NCBI RefSeq assembly: GCF_937880195.1
Contig: NZ_CALFLA010000102.1
Coordinates: 1 to 26,553 of the forward strand
Direction of reading: 5' to 3'
DNA length: 26,553 nt
DNA from: an uncultured Blautia sp.
GTDB lineage: Bacteria > Bacillota > Clostridia > Lachnospirales > Lachnospiraceae
Part shown: positions 7,513 to 15,265 of the stretch, piece after piece
Layout: each line of letters starts with the position of its first letter
How positions within the stretch are numbered: the first letter of the stretch is position 1
Notes under the pieces: generated by a model
Told to the model about the DNA's origin: nothing
The model's input: only the letters and a program-made list of their open reading frames with translations
Database searches by the model: none
Position numbers and translations under genes: made by a program

Positions 7513-7706
7513 TATTTCTGTATTTTGTTTTTTCTGCGGGTCATCAGTCCGCCGATTCGCCCGGTTTCTTTGGCGGAAAGACTTTTCCACCCATCCTTTA
7601 GAACCCTGTCTAAAAGTCCCAGCTCCCCGGCGATCTCATATTTCAGTTTCTCTTCTTCTGGAAGTTCTCCTTTCAGATAGCTTTCGATTTCCTTATCCTT
7701 GTTCAA
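7512..7706 (-). CDS. Small acid-soluble spore protein, alpha/beta type
   Basis: A 64-residue protein matching the alpha/beta SASP family, which coats DNA in dormant spores. Visible signatures are KYEIAGELGL at 22-31, which holds the E-I-A-x-E site cut by germination protease GPR, then GWKSLSAKETGRIGGLMTRR at 39-58 with the second conserved block. It lacks the N-terminal extension of some paralogues. The start is uncertain: TTG at 7706 is 10 bases after AAGGAG, while a GTG at 7715 is one base from it, so TTG is preferred. It overlaps the end of the preceding small membrane-protein frame by 14 bases. A spore gene at the tail of a PadR-controlled operon is unusual; I found no convincing sigma-G promoter directly upstream. 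Confidence 0.85.
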   Translation of the reverse strand: MNKDKEIESYLKGELPEEEKLKYEIAGELGLLDRVLKDGWKSLSAKETGRIGGLMTRRKNKIQK

Positions 7707-7812
7707 TGTTCTCACACTCCTTATCTGTCTTCATAAGAAGTATTAACAGGATCAGGAAAACTATACAGGAAACAGAAAATATTATCACTGTAAGCAAAGA
7801 GGAGAAAAGCAA
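7693..7812 (-). CDS. Predicted small single-pass membrane protein (39 residues)
   Basis: An open frame from TTG 7812 to TAA 7693. The first 27 residues are almost entirely Leu, Ile, Val, Phe and Ser, enough for one membrane helix. The tail from residue 28 is short and polar (KTDKECENIEQG). The start lies one base after the PspC stop codon (TAG-T-TTG), with AGAGG about 6 bases upstream, the same coupled arrangement as other gene pairs in this window. It fills the otherwise empty gap between the PspC and spore-protein genes. I do not recognise a family. The T-rich DNA could produce a hydrophobic frame by chance, so this is a candidate only. Confidence 0.45.
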   Translation of the reverse strand: MLFSSLLTVIIFSVSCIVFLILLILLMKTDKECENIEQG

Positions 7813-7813
7813 A

Positions 7814-7999
7814 CTATCCTCTTGGAATAATGATCGCAGCTATAATGTAGGCCCAGAATCCGGCTCCGCCAAAACAGGTAAGAATCACCCAGGCAAGACG
7901 TACCAGTGTTGGATCAATGTCAAAATATTCGGCAATTCCGCCGCACACTCCGCAGACCATACAGTTTACCGAAGATTTGTAAAGCCGTTTATTACTCAT
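7814..7999 (-). CDS. PspC-domain small membrane protein
   Basis: A 61-residue protein that is essentially a lone PspC domain. The family pattern is clear: KRLYKSSVNCMVCGVCGGIAEYFDIDPTLVRLAWVI at 4-39, then a glycine-containing hydrophobic helix ending in IIIPRG. PspC domains are inner-membrane components of phage-shock or envelope-stress responses, and in Bacillota they commonly occur as short stand-alone proteins. A ribosome site (GGAAG) lies 8-10 bases before the ATG. It is 30 bases after the DUF4097 gene in the PadR-headed operon, supporting a membrane-associated role for the cassette. Confidence 0.9.
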   Translation of the reverse strand: MSNKRLYKSSVNCMVCGVCGGIAEYFDIDPTLVRLAWVILTCFGGAGFWAYIIAAIIIPRG

Positions 8000-8029
8000 A
8001 TCTCTTACTTCCTTTCTGTCAGGGCTTTC

Positions 8030-8932
8030 TTATGCCTCAAAATCCACTTCAACAGTTCCCATTCCGCATTCAAGCTGGATCTTACGGGAAGCGCCTTCAT
8101 TATCAATCTTCTTCATTGCCCCAAGTCCGCTAAATTCTTCATTATCCAGAAGGATCGAGCCTGTGCCGCAGGAAATCCGGTAACTGTAATCTGTTTTTGC
8201 ACCGGCTACGTCAAGAGCAAGTATTCCTACGCCGCACTCTCCTTCCAGATAGTTGGTATCAAGATCCGTAAGTTCCAGTGTTCCTATGCCCACCTCAACA
8301 TCTGACTCTGTCACAGTGATCCGGCCGGAATTTTCCATTGTGCCTGCTCCTACAGAAGCGCTAAATTCCCTTGCGGTAATATCGTCTTCCAAAAAGGCAG
8401 TTCCCGCTCCTATATCCAAGGAGATTTCTGTAAAATCTGTTCCCTTTGGGTAGGTAACTATAACTGTACGATTTTCCGGTTTTCCGTCTCCCTCTATCTG
8501 AAGTTCTGAGCCTTCTGTGCCTACCCTAACCCGATTTATGTCTGAACCTTCTACATGTACTGTAAATTTACTGTCGTCTGTTTCTCTGAGTATCAGCTCA
8601 TCACAGCTAAGCTCAATATCCATGGAATATATATTGTCAAAGCTGTAATCCTCTGTGTCATCAGTGGAAGAGGCGCTTCCTGATGATCTGCTCCGGCTAT
8701 CCTCCTCCCAGTCATCGTCCTCGTCCCAGTCGTCATCATCTTCATCCCAATCGTCTTCATCCCAAATATCGTCCAGGCGCTCCATCTTTCTCATCATATG
8801 TCTGACAGAATGGCCTTCATAATGCACGTCTTCCAATCCTGCGCCCATAGCCGATCCGGCAACAGTAAATCCGCATCCTGTTACACCCAAAACTGCCGCG
8901 ATTCCTAATAAGATCTTTGAAAATTTTTTCAT
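8030..8932 (-). CDS. DUF4097-family exported protein with acidic/Trp-rich segment
   Basis: A 300-residue protein. Residues 1-30 are a signal peptide or anchor; VTGC at 17-20 fits a lipobox, so it may be a lipoprotein. Residues about 53-78 are a run of Asp/Glu with regularly placed Trp (WDEDDWDEDDDDW), then a Ser-rich stretch. From about 95 to the end is the DUF4097 beta-rich region, with short repeated turns containing GAGT, GIGT, GVGI, GTGS and GMGT. These suggest a right-handed beta-helix. The family is widespread in Bacillota beside DUF1700 and PadR genes; its function is not established. The start overlaps the DUF1700 stop by 4 bases (ATGA), so translation is coupled. Confidence 0.82.
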   Translation of the reverse strand: MKKFSKILLGIAAVLGVTGCGFTVAGSAMGAGLEDVHYEGHSVRHMMRKMERLDDIWDEDDWDEDDDDWDEDDDWEEDSRSRSSGSASSTDDTEDYSFDNIYSMDIELSCDELILRETDDSKFTVHVEGSDINRVRVGTEGSELQIEGDGKPENRTVIVTYPKGTDFTEISLDIGAGTAFLEDDITAREFSASVGAGTMENSGRITVTESDVEVGIGTLELTDLDTNYLEGECGVGILALDVAGAKTDYSYRISCGTGSILLDNEEFSGLGAMKKIDNEGASRKIQLECGMGTVEVDFEA

Positions 8933-9624
8933 ATTCTTTTACCATTCTTTCTCTCCCTGTGGAGAATTCTGTGACACCAATCTGTAAACCACCTTAAAAA
9001 TCTGGGAATCAGATTCGCCGCTGCCCAGACTGCAAACACCAGTCCCACAAGACCTATGGCTGTAAGAATAAATCCGATTCCGATACTGAGAACTCCTCCT
9101 GCCACATAGCTGGCGCAAAGCCTGATTCCTGAAACTGCAAGAAAAATTCCCCCTATCAAAAGACTGATCACTCCTGCGCCAATTCCAAATGCAAGAAGAA
9201 AGGGAAGCAAAATAATCGTCACCACAACTCCCAGGATTCCCCCTGCTGCTCCGGCAAAAAAGGGCGAAAGGAAAATCAAAAGAATGATCAGTAACGTCAG
9301 TTTTCCTCTGCCTTTCTTTTCTCTTGGCCGATAGCCTCTTTCTCTTCTGTCTGCATATTGCTGTTCCTGCCCGCCTGCAGGCTGTCCCTCATAAGCGTCT
9401 TCCCTGTAATCCTGAGCGTCTCCTCCATTTTCTCTAAGGTCTGCCTTAATGATCGCAGCTACCTTCCCTGGACTTCCCAGCTTCTGTATTACCGACGCCT
9501 CTTCTGCTTCTCCAGCCTCGTCAAAATAGCTTTCATAATAATCCAGCGCTTCCTGCCTCTCGTCTTCGGATATGTCAGAGAGAAGCAGTTCCAACTGTCT
9601 CATAAATTCTTTTCTGTTCATCAT
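8929..9624 (-). CDS. DUF1700 (HAAS) membrane protein
   Basis: A 231-residue protein. Residues 1-62 are a soluble helical DUF1700/HAAS domain, recognised from MNRKEFMRQLELLLSDI, DERQEALDYYESYFDEA and KLGSPGKVAAIIKADL. A charged, Gln/Arg-rich linker follows (63-106), then four to five glycine-rich transmembrane helices from about 107 to 212 and a basic tail. This family typically accompanies PadR regulators and is thought to pass a membrane or envelope signal to them; that role is inferred from gene association. GGGAGG lies 6 bases before ATG 9624; ATG 9621 is an equally good alternative. The start overlaps the PadR stop and the end overlaps the DUF4097 start. Confidence 0.88.
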   Translation of the reverse strand: MMNRKEFMRQLELLLSDISEDERQEALDYYESYFDEAGEAEEASVIQKLGSPGKVAAIIKADLRENGGDAQDYREDAYEGQPAGGQEQQYADRRERGYRPREKKGRGKLTLLIILLIFLSPFFAGAAGGILGVVVTIILLPFLLAFGIGAGVISLLIGGIFLAVSGIRLCASYVAGGVLSIGIGFILTAIGLVGLVFAVWAAANLIPRFLRWFTDWCHRILHRERKNGKRI

Positions 9625-9941
9625 CCAATTCCTCCCTCAAACAGCCCGGAAATTTTAGAGGAATAGTTTTTCCATTCCACCTTATATAAATTCAGCTGCG
9701 CAAAACCTTTTTCTGTTAGTTTGTAGTATCTGCGGTTCCGTCCTTCATATGCCATATCATAGGTTTCCAGACATTCATCCTTCTGCAGCCGCCTCAAAAC
9801 AGGGTACAGTGTTGACTCTGAAACATCCAGAACACTTCGGACGTCCTGGGTGATCTTATATCCGTATGTTCCATTCTGTTCCTTGGAAACTATGGCAAGA
9901 ACAATGGCATCCAGTAAAGCTGCACCTGTGTTAAATACCAT
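9621..9941 (-). CDS. PadR-family transcriptional regulator
   Basis: A 106-residue winged-helix repressor of the short PadR subfamily. The core is GTYGYKITQDV, then VSESTLYPVLRRLQKDECLETY as the recognition helix and GRNRRYYKLTEKG as the wing. The short C-terminal helix would form the dimer interface. GGAG lies 8 bases before the ATG. It heads a tightly overlapping operon with the DUF1700, DUF4097 and PspC genes. A dyad overlaps its promoter, so autorepression is likely. The inducing signal is unknown; the neighbours point to the cell envelope. Confidence 0.93.
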   Translation of the reverse strand: MVFNTGAALLDAIVLAIVSKEQNGTYGYKITQDVRSVLDVSESTLYPVLRRLQKDECLETYDMAYEGRNRRYYKLTEKGFAQLNLYKVEWKNYSSKISGLFEGGIG

Positions 9942-10005
9942 ATTCTCACTCCTTCTTATTCAGCATGTAATATATATTTATATGCAATATTATTTTGTTG
10001 ATAAT

Positions 10006-10035
10006 ACTATATATCATATAATATAGTTTTGTCAA
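10006..10035 (-). promoter_or_regulatory. Promoter of the PadR operon with overlapping dyad
   Basis: On the minus strand, a perfect -35 TTGACA (10030-10035), an 18-base spacer and TATAGT (10006-10011). A dyad with 7-base arms, ACTATAT and ATATAGT (10006-10012 and 10021-10027, 8 bases apart), spans the spacer and -10. A repressor bound there would block polymerase, fitting PadR autoregulation. Confidence 0.65.
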
Positions 10036-10059
10036 TAGTATTTTAAAATAATTCAGATA

Positions 10060-10068
10060 TGGTATGAT
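10060..10068 (+). promoter_or_regulatory. Extended -10 promoter of the RNA methyltransferase gene
   Basis: TGGTATGAT, a TG-N-TATRAT extended -10 element, with no good -35. The start would be near 10075, after the upstream in-frame ATG at 10068, which supports ATG 10101 as the true start codon of the gene. Confidence 0.55.
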
Positions 10069-10100
10069 TGGAATACAAAAATCCACTAAAGGAGGTCTTT

Positions 10101-11510
10101 ATGGAAGATTCATCCAGAATCCAGACTCTTCCCCAGGAATTTCTTTCCCGCATGGAACAGATGCTGGGGGACGAATATGAAGCATTTATAAACAGCTACC
10201 ACAGCCCAAGAAGCTACGGGCTTCGTGTCAATACCTCCAAAATCAGCTGCGAGGAATTTGAGCAGATCGTACCATTTAAAATAGAACGGATCCCCTGGAC
10301 CAGCAACGGATATTTTTATCCAGAAGAAGTCCGTCCCTCCCGGTGTCCTCTTTACCAGGCCGGACTTTATTATCTCCAGGAGCCAAGCGCCATGACCCCG
10401 GCTGCCTGTCTTCCCATAGAACCGGGAGAAGCTGTACTGGATCTCTGCGCAGCGCCGGGAGGCAAAGCCACTGCCCTTGGCGCCGCCCTAAAAGGCCAGG
10501 GGCTTCTTATTGCCAATGACATCAGCGCATCCAGAGCCCGGGCTCTTTTGCGGAACCTGGAACTGTTTGGAATCTCCAACAGCTTTGTGACCAACGAAAC
10601 GCCCCTTCGTCTTGTTGAAAAATTTCCCGGCTTCTTCCATAAGATTCTTCTGGACGCCCCCTGCTCCGGCGAGGGAATGTTCCGCAAAGAGGAAGCCCTT
10701 GCAAAGGACTGGACGCCTGAAAAATCCAAAAACCTTGCCGCCATCCAAAGAGAGCTGATCCTTCAGGCAGCGGATATGTTACGCCCCGGAGGACTTCTTC
10801 TCTATTCTACCTGCACCTTTGCGCCAGAAGAGGATGAAGGAACTGTTTCCTTTCTTCTGGAACAAAGGCCGGACATGGAAATCCTTCCACTTCCTGAATA
10901 CGAAGGATTTTCTCCTGGTGTACCAAAATGGGGGAGCGGAGATCCCCAGCTTCAAAAATGCGTCCATCTCTTTCCTCATAAGATGAACGGAGAAGGACAT
11001 TTTCTGGCCCTTTTCCAAAAACAGGGACAGCCGGACATGGTACAGCAGCCTACAGCCCTTCGGCCTGATCCGTCTACAGAAAAATGGCTCCGCCTGTTCT
11101 TTGAAGAAATCGGCCTTACCTCCCTTGGAGGCAGTCCTTTTCAGTGGAATCGCGTAGAAACAAGAGGAGATAAAGTTTATTATCTCCCTCCTGTAAACAG
11201 CAGCTTCCATGGGCTGACCTTTCTTAGAAACGGTCTTTATCTGGGAGATCTTAAGAAGAACCGTTTTGAACCCTCCCAGCCTTTTGCCCTTGCTCTTCAT
11301 AAAGGCGACGCACAGTCTGTTATCTCTCTGGCTGTGGATGATCCCCGCCTGATCCGTTACCTGAAAGGAGAAACTCTCCTAATACAGGAAGGCGAGGCGG
11401 CTGCAAAAAAAGGCTGGCATCTTCTCTGCGTAGAAGGCCATCCTCTGGGATTCGGCAAACTGGTAAACGGAACTCTAAAAAACAAATATCCGGCAGGCTG
11501 GAGGATCTGA
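10101..11510 (+). CDS. RNA m5C methyltransferase, NOL1/NOP2/Sun (RsmF-like) family
   Basis: A 469-residue SAM-dependent cytosine-5 RNA methyltransferase. The N-terminal domain is followed by the family marker GLYYLQEPSAM (88-98), the SAM loop LDLCAAPGGKA (113-123), the motif IV DAPCSGEGMFRK with Cys188, and motif VI STCTFAPEEDEG with catalytic Cys238. Residues after about 300 form the C-terminal RNA-binding region (RsmF-type, PUA-like), including GLYLGDLKKNRFEPSQPFALAL. The substrate is probably a 16S rRNA cytosine, by analogy. AAAGGAGG lies 6 bases before ATG 10101. It is convergent with addA, and both genes end in one shared inverted repeat. Confidence 0.92.
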   Translation: MEDSSRIQTLPQEFLSRMEQMLGDEYEAFINSYHSPRSYGLRVNTSKISCEEFEQIVPFKIERIPWTSNGYFYPEEVRPSRCPLYQAGLYYLQEPSAMTPAACLPIEPGEAVLDLCAAPGGKATALGAALKGQGLLIANDISASRARALLRNLELFGISNSFVTNETPLRLVEKFPGFFHKILLDAPCSGEGMFRKEEALAKDWTPEKSKNLAAIQRELILQAADMLRPGGLLLYSTCTFAPEEDEGTVSFLLEQRPDMEILPLPEYEGFSPGVPKWGSGDPQLQKCVHLFPHKMNGEGHFLALFQKQGQPDMVQQPTALRPDPSTEKWLRLFFEEIGLTSLGGSPFQWNRVETRGDKVYYLPPVNSSFHGLTFLRNGLYLGDLKKNRFEPSQPFALALHKGDAQSVISLAVDDPRLIRYLKGETLLIQEGEAAAKKGWHLLCVEGHPLGFGKLVNGTLKNKYPAGWRI

Positions 11511-11534
11511 CCTCCCGCCGCCGGATATTTGTTT
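11480..11534. terminator. Bidirectional terminator shared by the methyltransferase and addA genes
   Basis: The arms AAACAAATATCCGGC (11480-11494) and its exact complement (11520-11534) close a stem continued by three more pairs (496-498 with 517-519, last three digits) and GGAGG/CCTCC (11500-11504, 11511-11515). The 6-base loop holds the methyltransferase TGA stop. On the minus strand the stem runs into TTTGTTTTTT, a strong U-tract; on the plus strand the tract is weaker. The addA stop codon lies at the stem base. Confidence 0.82.
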
Positions 11535-14500
11535 ATTGTAACCGAATTTCTTTTCCAAGAGCAAAAGAATAAATATATGTTTCCTTTACTTTTTTTCCTG
11601 TCAGACGTTCAAGAGCCTGCGCATAATCTTCAAGCTGGGTATGATAAAGCTCTGTCAGTTTCTTTTCATCACCTTCAGATACCCTATCCGTCTTATAATC
11701 TACCAGCACGATCTCCTGGTTTTCTATAAAATACGCGTCAATAATTCCCTGAACAAGCACTGTCTCTCCGCCCGTCCATTGTTCATTAAGCTGCCCGGCG
11801 TCCACTGACAGCACAAACGGCTGCTCACGAAACAGCTTTTCCTCCTGCGCCGCCTGCTTCATCCTCTGTCCCAGCCGGGAATTTGCAAAGCGCTGAATAT
11901 CCTTTATATAAATACATGCCGCTTCCTGGGGATCCAGCTTTTTCTGTTCCTCCATATCTCTGATCTGATTCTGGATTTCCCTGAAATCTACTGTTTTTTC
12001 ATAATCCAGACACTCCATTACCCTGTGATAAGCCGTACCTCTGGCCGCTCCCTGATATTTTGTTTCCTTTCCTTCTGCAAATCTTGGAACAAGAGGAATG
12101 ATATCCGGCTCTGTAAACAGGGCTTCTTCCTTTTCCTCATCATCCTGCCAGCTTCTTTTTTTCAGCTCGGAAACACTGACCTTAACCGGCATTTCCTTAA
12201 GCCAGCCATAAGGATATTGAAACTCAAATCTCTCTTCCAGGGCGTTTCTAAATGTTTCATCATAAATTCTGTCTGCATCCCAGTTCTTCAGCACCTTCTC
12301 CCGTATCTGGAAGTCTGTCATATCCATGATCTCATCCTGAATAAGATCTGCCGCCGTAATCTTTCGGATTACAAATCCTGTGTCCGCCCCTTCCGAACAT
12401 TGAGCGAATCCTTCTGAAAGAGAACACTCTCTGCACAATTCTCCCATAGCAGGATGACCTCCTAGGGCAGGCAGAATATAATCCCAGAAGCATCTTGCCT
12501 TTGTCCTGTCCCACAGAGGAAGAAGAATTTCCTCACTCTGCCATTCTTCCTTCAAACTTATAAGAATCCGTTCATCAATATCTGACGCCGTACCAGTAAT
12601 ATACAGCTTTTCCTTTGCACGGGTAAGAGCCACATAAAGCACTCTCAGTTCCTCTCCCAGGCTTTCCCTTTTCAGCACTTCCCGGAGAACCCGCTTCTGA
12701 GGCATGGAAACCATTAGTCTTTTTTCTGGAAGGATCACATCTGTTCCAAATCCATACTCGGGATGAATCAGAAACCTTCTGTTAAGATCCTGAAAATTAA
12801 ACTGTTTTCCCATACCCGCTGCAAAAACAATGGGAAATTCCAGCCCCTTACTCTTATGGATCGTCATGATCTGAACTGCGCTTCCTGCAGAGTCCATTAC
12901 ATTCACTTCGCCGAAATCCACCTGGTATTTCTGAAGATTTTCGATATAGCGGACAAAATTAAACAGCCCCCTATAGCTTGTTTTTTCATAGTCCATGGCT
13001 TTTTCCACCAGCATCCTTAAGTTGGCCCCTCTCTGGTTTCCTCCGGGCAAAGCCCTGACATAGGCTTCATAGCCTGTATCCTTTAGAATATAAAGGATGA
13101 TCTGATGGATCGGCGTGTACTCTGCCATGTTCCGAAGTGTCTGAAGTCTGTTAAGAAAACGGGCAAGTTTTTTATAAAGCTGCTCCTCCTGCTGGTTTTC
13201 CACATGGCTGTGGGAAATCCCGGTTTTCTCCTCTTCTTTTTCCACAAAACTACAAATACTTTCATATATAAGCCCCTCAGGATATTTTTGCCTTAGAACC
13301 GCAAGCTCTTCTGCCGTGCATCCCACAATAGGAGAATACAAAACGCCGGTAAGAGGAATATCCTGCAAAGGGTTGTCGCACACTCTCAGATAATTTAAAA
13401 GTGTCACTACCTCCTGAGCCGAAAAATATCCTGTTCTGGAAGAAGTATATACCGGAATCCCTCTGGAACTCAAAACCTCCCGGAAGGTTTCCGCCCATCC
13501 ATAGGCTGACCGGAGAAGGATAACGATATCCCCATACCCGGCAGGACGGTACTCTCCAGTTTCCTTATCAAGAACCTTCTGCCCTCCTACGATCTTTTTG
13601 ATCTCTCCTGCAATGGCAAGAGCCTCCAGTTCTTGAGCAGTCTGGCTGTCCTGTTCCTCCAAAAGCTCCTGGCTGTCCTTTTCCACAAGAAGGATTTCTG
13701 TTTTATAAAAATCCTCCTCTTCCCCTTTGGGAAATTCCCTTCCCGGATACAGGGCGCTGCCGTCGTCATAGACGATCCCGCCTACATCCGCTCCCATGAT
13801 CCTCCGGAAAATATAGTTTACGCTGTCCAACACATGATGTCTGCTTCGAAAATTCTTATGAAGATCCACCCTCTGTTGTATGCTGTCTTCCTTGGAATAG
13901 CTGTGATATTTCTCCATAAAAAGCTCCGGTCTTGCCAGACGGAAACGATAAATACTCTGCTTTACGTCCCCTACCATAAATATATTCTTTTTATTTTTTG
14001 ACCAGCCGGAAACCATTGTTGTGATCATTTCCTGAACAAGATTACTGTCCTGGTATTCGTCGATCATAACTTCCTCGTATTTTTCAGAAAGCTCTCTGGC
14101 CGCCTGTGTGGGGGTTAATTTTTCCCCTTCTTTTTTTACAAGAATTTCCAGGGCAAAATGCTCCATATCTGTAAAATCCAGAACGTTTTTTTCTCTTTTC
14201 CTGTCTGAAAAGCGCCTATGAAACTCCTGCACCAGTTCCACAAGGCTTTCCAGGGGAACCCGGCAAAGTTTTAAGGAATCCAGAAGCTCCTCCTGAGCCA
14301 AATACAGATATTTATCCCTGCATTCTGTCAGTACGTCTTTTACCTTGCTGCGGATTTCCTTTACCAGTTCTTTTTCTGAGGGCTCTACCTCAGGAGCCTT
14401 TTTGCGGGACAGGACTGCAAATTTCATATTTCCAAATGCGTCCCTGCTTTCCTGGTACTCACATTTTTTTACTGCCTCTTGCTGCTTTCGGATCATTATA

Positions 14501-15264
14501 AGATCCTGATCCAGAGCCTCCTCATAATGAAAAGGCCCTCCCGGTTTCTGGCAGATCTGCTTCGCCTTAAGAGTAAGCTGTTCTGCTTCTCTTAAATTTT
14601 CATTCAGGTTTTTCCAGAACAGGTTCATCCACTCTGCTTTCATAAGCTCTTCCATGCTGTCTATTTGATATTCCTTCAGACAGCGCCAAAGCCATTCCTC
14701 TGGAAAAGGATGGCTCATGGAAGCCTCGTACACCTGAAGAATAAGCTCCTTTAAGCTGTCGTCTGTCTTTCCGGGAGCATAGCATTCCACCAGGCGGAGA
14801 AATTTCTCTTCTTTTTTTTCATAGGATTCCTCCAGAAGCTCCTTCATCACATCCTCCCGAAGAAGCTTCAGCTCCCCTTCCTCAGCAGTGCGAAATCCCG
14901 GGTCCAGTCCAATGGTATGAAAGTAATTACGGATCACATAAGCGCAGAAACCGTCTATGGTAGTGATCTGCGCCGTATGGATCAGGTTCATCTGCTTTTG
15001 CAGATGCTCGTTACCCGGATCTTCATAAATAGCTTTTTCAAGGGCTGCTGAAAGTCTTTCTTTCATTTCTCCTGCCGCAGCTCTTGTAAAGGTCATGATC
15101 AGAAGCCTGTCCACATCTACAGGATCATCCTTATCCTGTATTCTTCCAAGGATTCTCTGTACCAGCACTGCTGTTTTTCCTGATCCCGCAGCAGCAGAAA
15201 CAAGAATATTCCTGTCCCTTAAATCAATTACCTTTTTCTGTTCCTCTGTCCAGGTCATTCCCAT
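11533..15264 (-). CDS. addA: ATP-dependent helicase/nuclease subunit A
   Basis: A 1243-residue AddA subunit, which unwinds and degrades double-strand breaks to load RecA. It has the UvrD-type Walker A AAAGSGKT (24-31), Walker B DEYQDSN, GDVKQSIYRFR and the later helicase motifs TIHKSKGLEFP and VLYVALTRAKEKL. The C-terminal RecB-type nuclease domain has the catalytic DYKTD at 1189-1193. The length is normal for the family. ATG 15264 follows the addB stop by one base, with AAGGAGG inside the addB end 9 bases upstream, so the two are translationally coupled. Longer starts up to 15312 would lie within addB and are rejected. Confidence 0.96.
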   Translation of the reverse strand: MGMTWTEEQKKVIDLRDRNILVSAAAGSGKTAVLVQRILGRIQDKDDPVDVDRLLIMTFTRAAAGEMKERLSAALEKAIYEDPGNEHLQKQMNLIHTAQITTIDGFCAYVIRNYFHTIGLDPGFRTAEEGELKLLREDVMKELLEESYEKKEEKFLRLVECYAPGKTDDSLKELILQVYEASMSHPFPEEWLWRCLKEYQIDSMEELMKAEWMNLFWKNLNENLREAEQLTLKAKQICQKPGGPFHYEEALDQDLIMIRKQQEAVKKCEYQESRDAFGNMKFAVLSRKKAPEVEPSEKELVKEIRSKVKDVLTECRDKYLYLAQEELLDSLKLCRVPLESLVELVQEFHRRFSDRKREKNVLDFTDMEHFALEILVKKEGEKLTPTQAARELSEKYEEVMIDEYQDSNLVQEMITTMVSGWSKNKKNIFMVGDVKQSIYRFRLARPELFMEKYHSYSKEDSIQQRVDLHKNFRSRHHVLDSVNYIFRRIMGADVGGIVYDDGSALYPGREFPKGEEEDFYKTEILLVEKDSQELLEEQDSQTAQELEALAIAGEIKKIVGGQKVLDKETGEYRPAGYGDIVILLRSAYGWAETFREVLSSRGIPVYTSSRTGYFSAQEVVTLLNYLRVCDNPLQDIPLTGVLYSPIVGCTAEELAVLRQKYPEGLIYESICSFVEKEEEKTGISHSHVENQQEEQLYKKLARFLNRLQTLRNMAEYTPIHQIILYILKDTGYEAYVRALPGGNQRGANLRMLVEKAMDYEKTSYRGLFNFVRYIENLQKYQVDFGEVNVMDSAGSAVQIMTIHKSKGLEFPIVFAAGMGKQFNFQDLNRRFLIHPEYGFGTDVILPEKRLMVSMPQKRVLREVLKRESLGEELRVLYVALTRAKEKLYITGTASDIDERILISLKEEWQSEEILLPLWDRTKARCFWDYILPALGGHPAMGELCRECSLSEGFAQCSEGADTGFVIRKITAADLIQDEIMDMTDFQIREKVLKNWDADRIYDETFRNALEERFEFQYPYGWLKEMPVKVSVSELKKRSWQDDEEKEEALFTEPDIIPLVPRFAEGKETKYQGAARGTAYHRVMECLDYEKTVDFREIQNQIRDMEEQKKLDPQEAACIYIKDIQRFANSRLGQRMKQAAQEEKLFREQPFVLSVDAGQLNEQWTGGETVLVQGIIDAYFIENQEIVLVDYKTDRVSEGDEKKLTELYHTQLEDYAQALERLTGKKVKETYIYSFALGKEIRLQ

Positions 15265-15265
15265 T

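Noticed and set aside
7716..7813. A sigma-G promoter for the spore protein
   Set aside because: GATAA followed 16 bases later by TATAG has roughly the right layout, but the -10 matches the CATNNTA consensus poorly.
10068..10100. An upstream in-frame ATG for the RNA methyltransferase
   Set aside because: It overlaps the -10 element and has no ribosome site, whereas ATG 10101 has AAAGGAGG in front.
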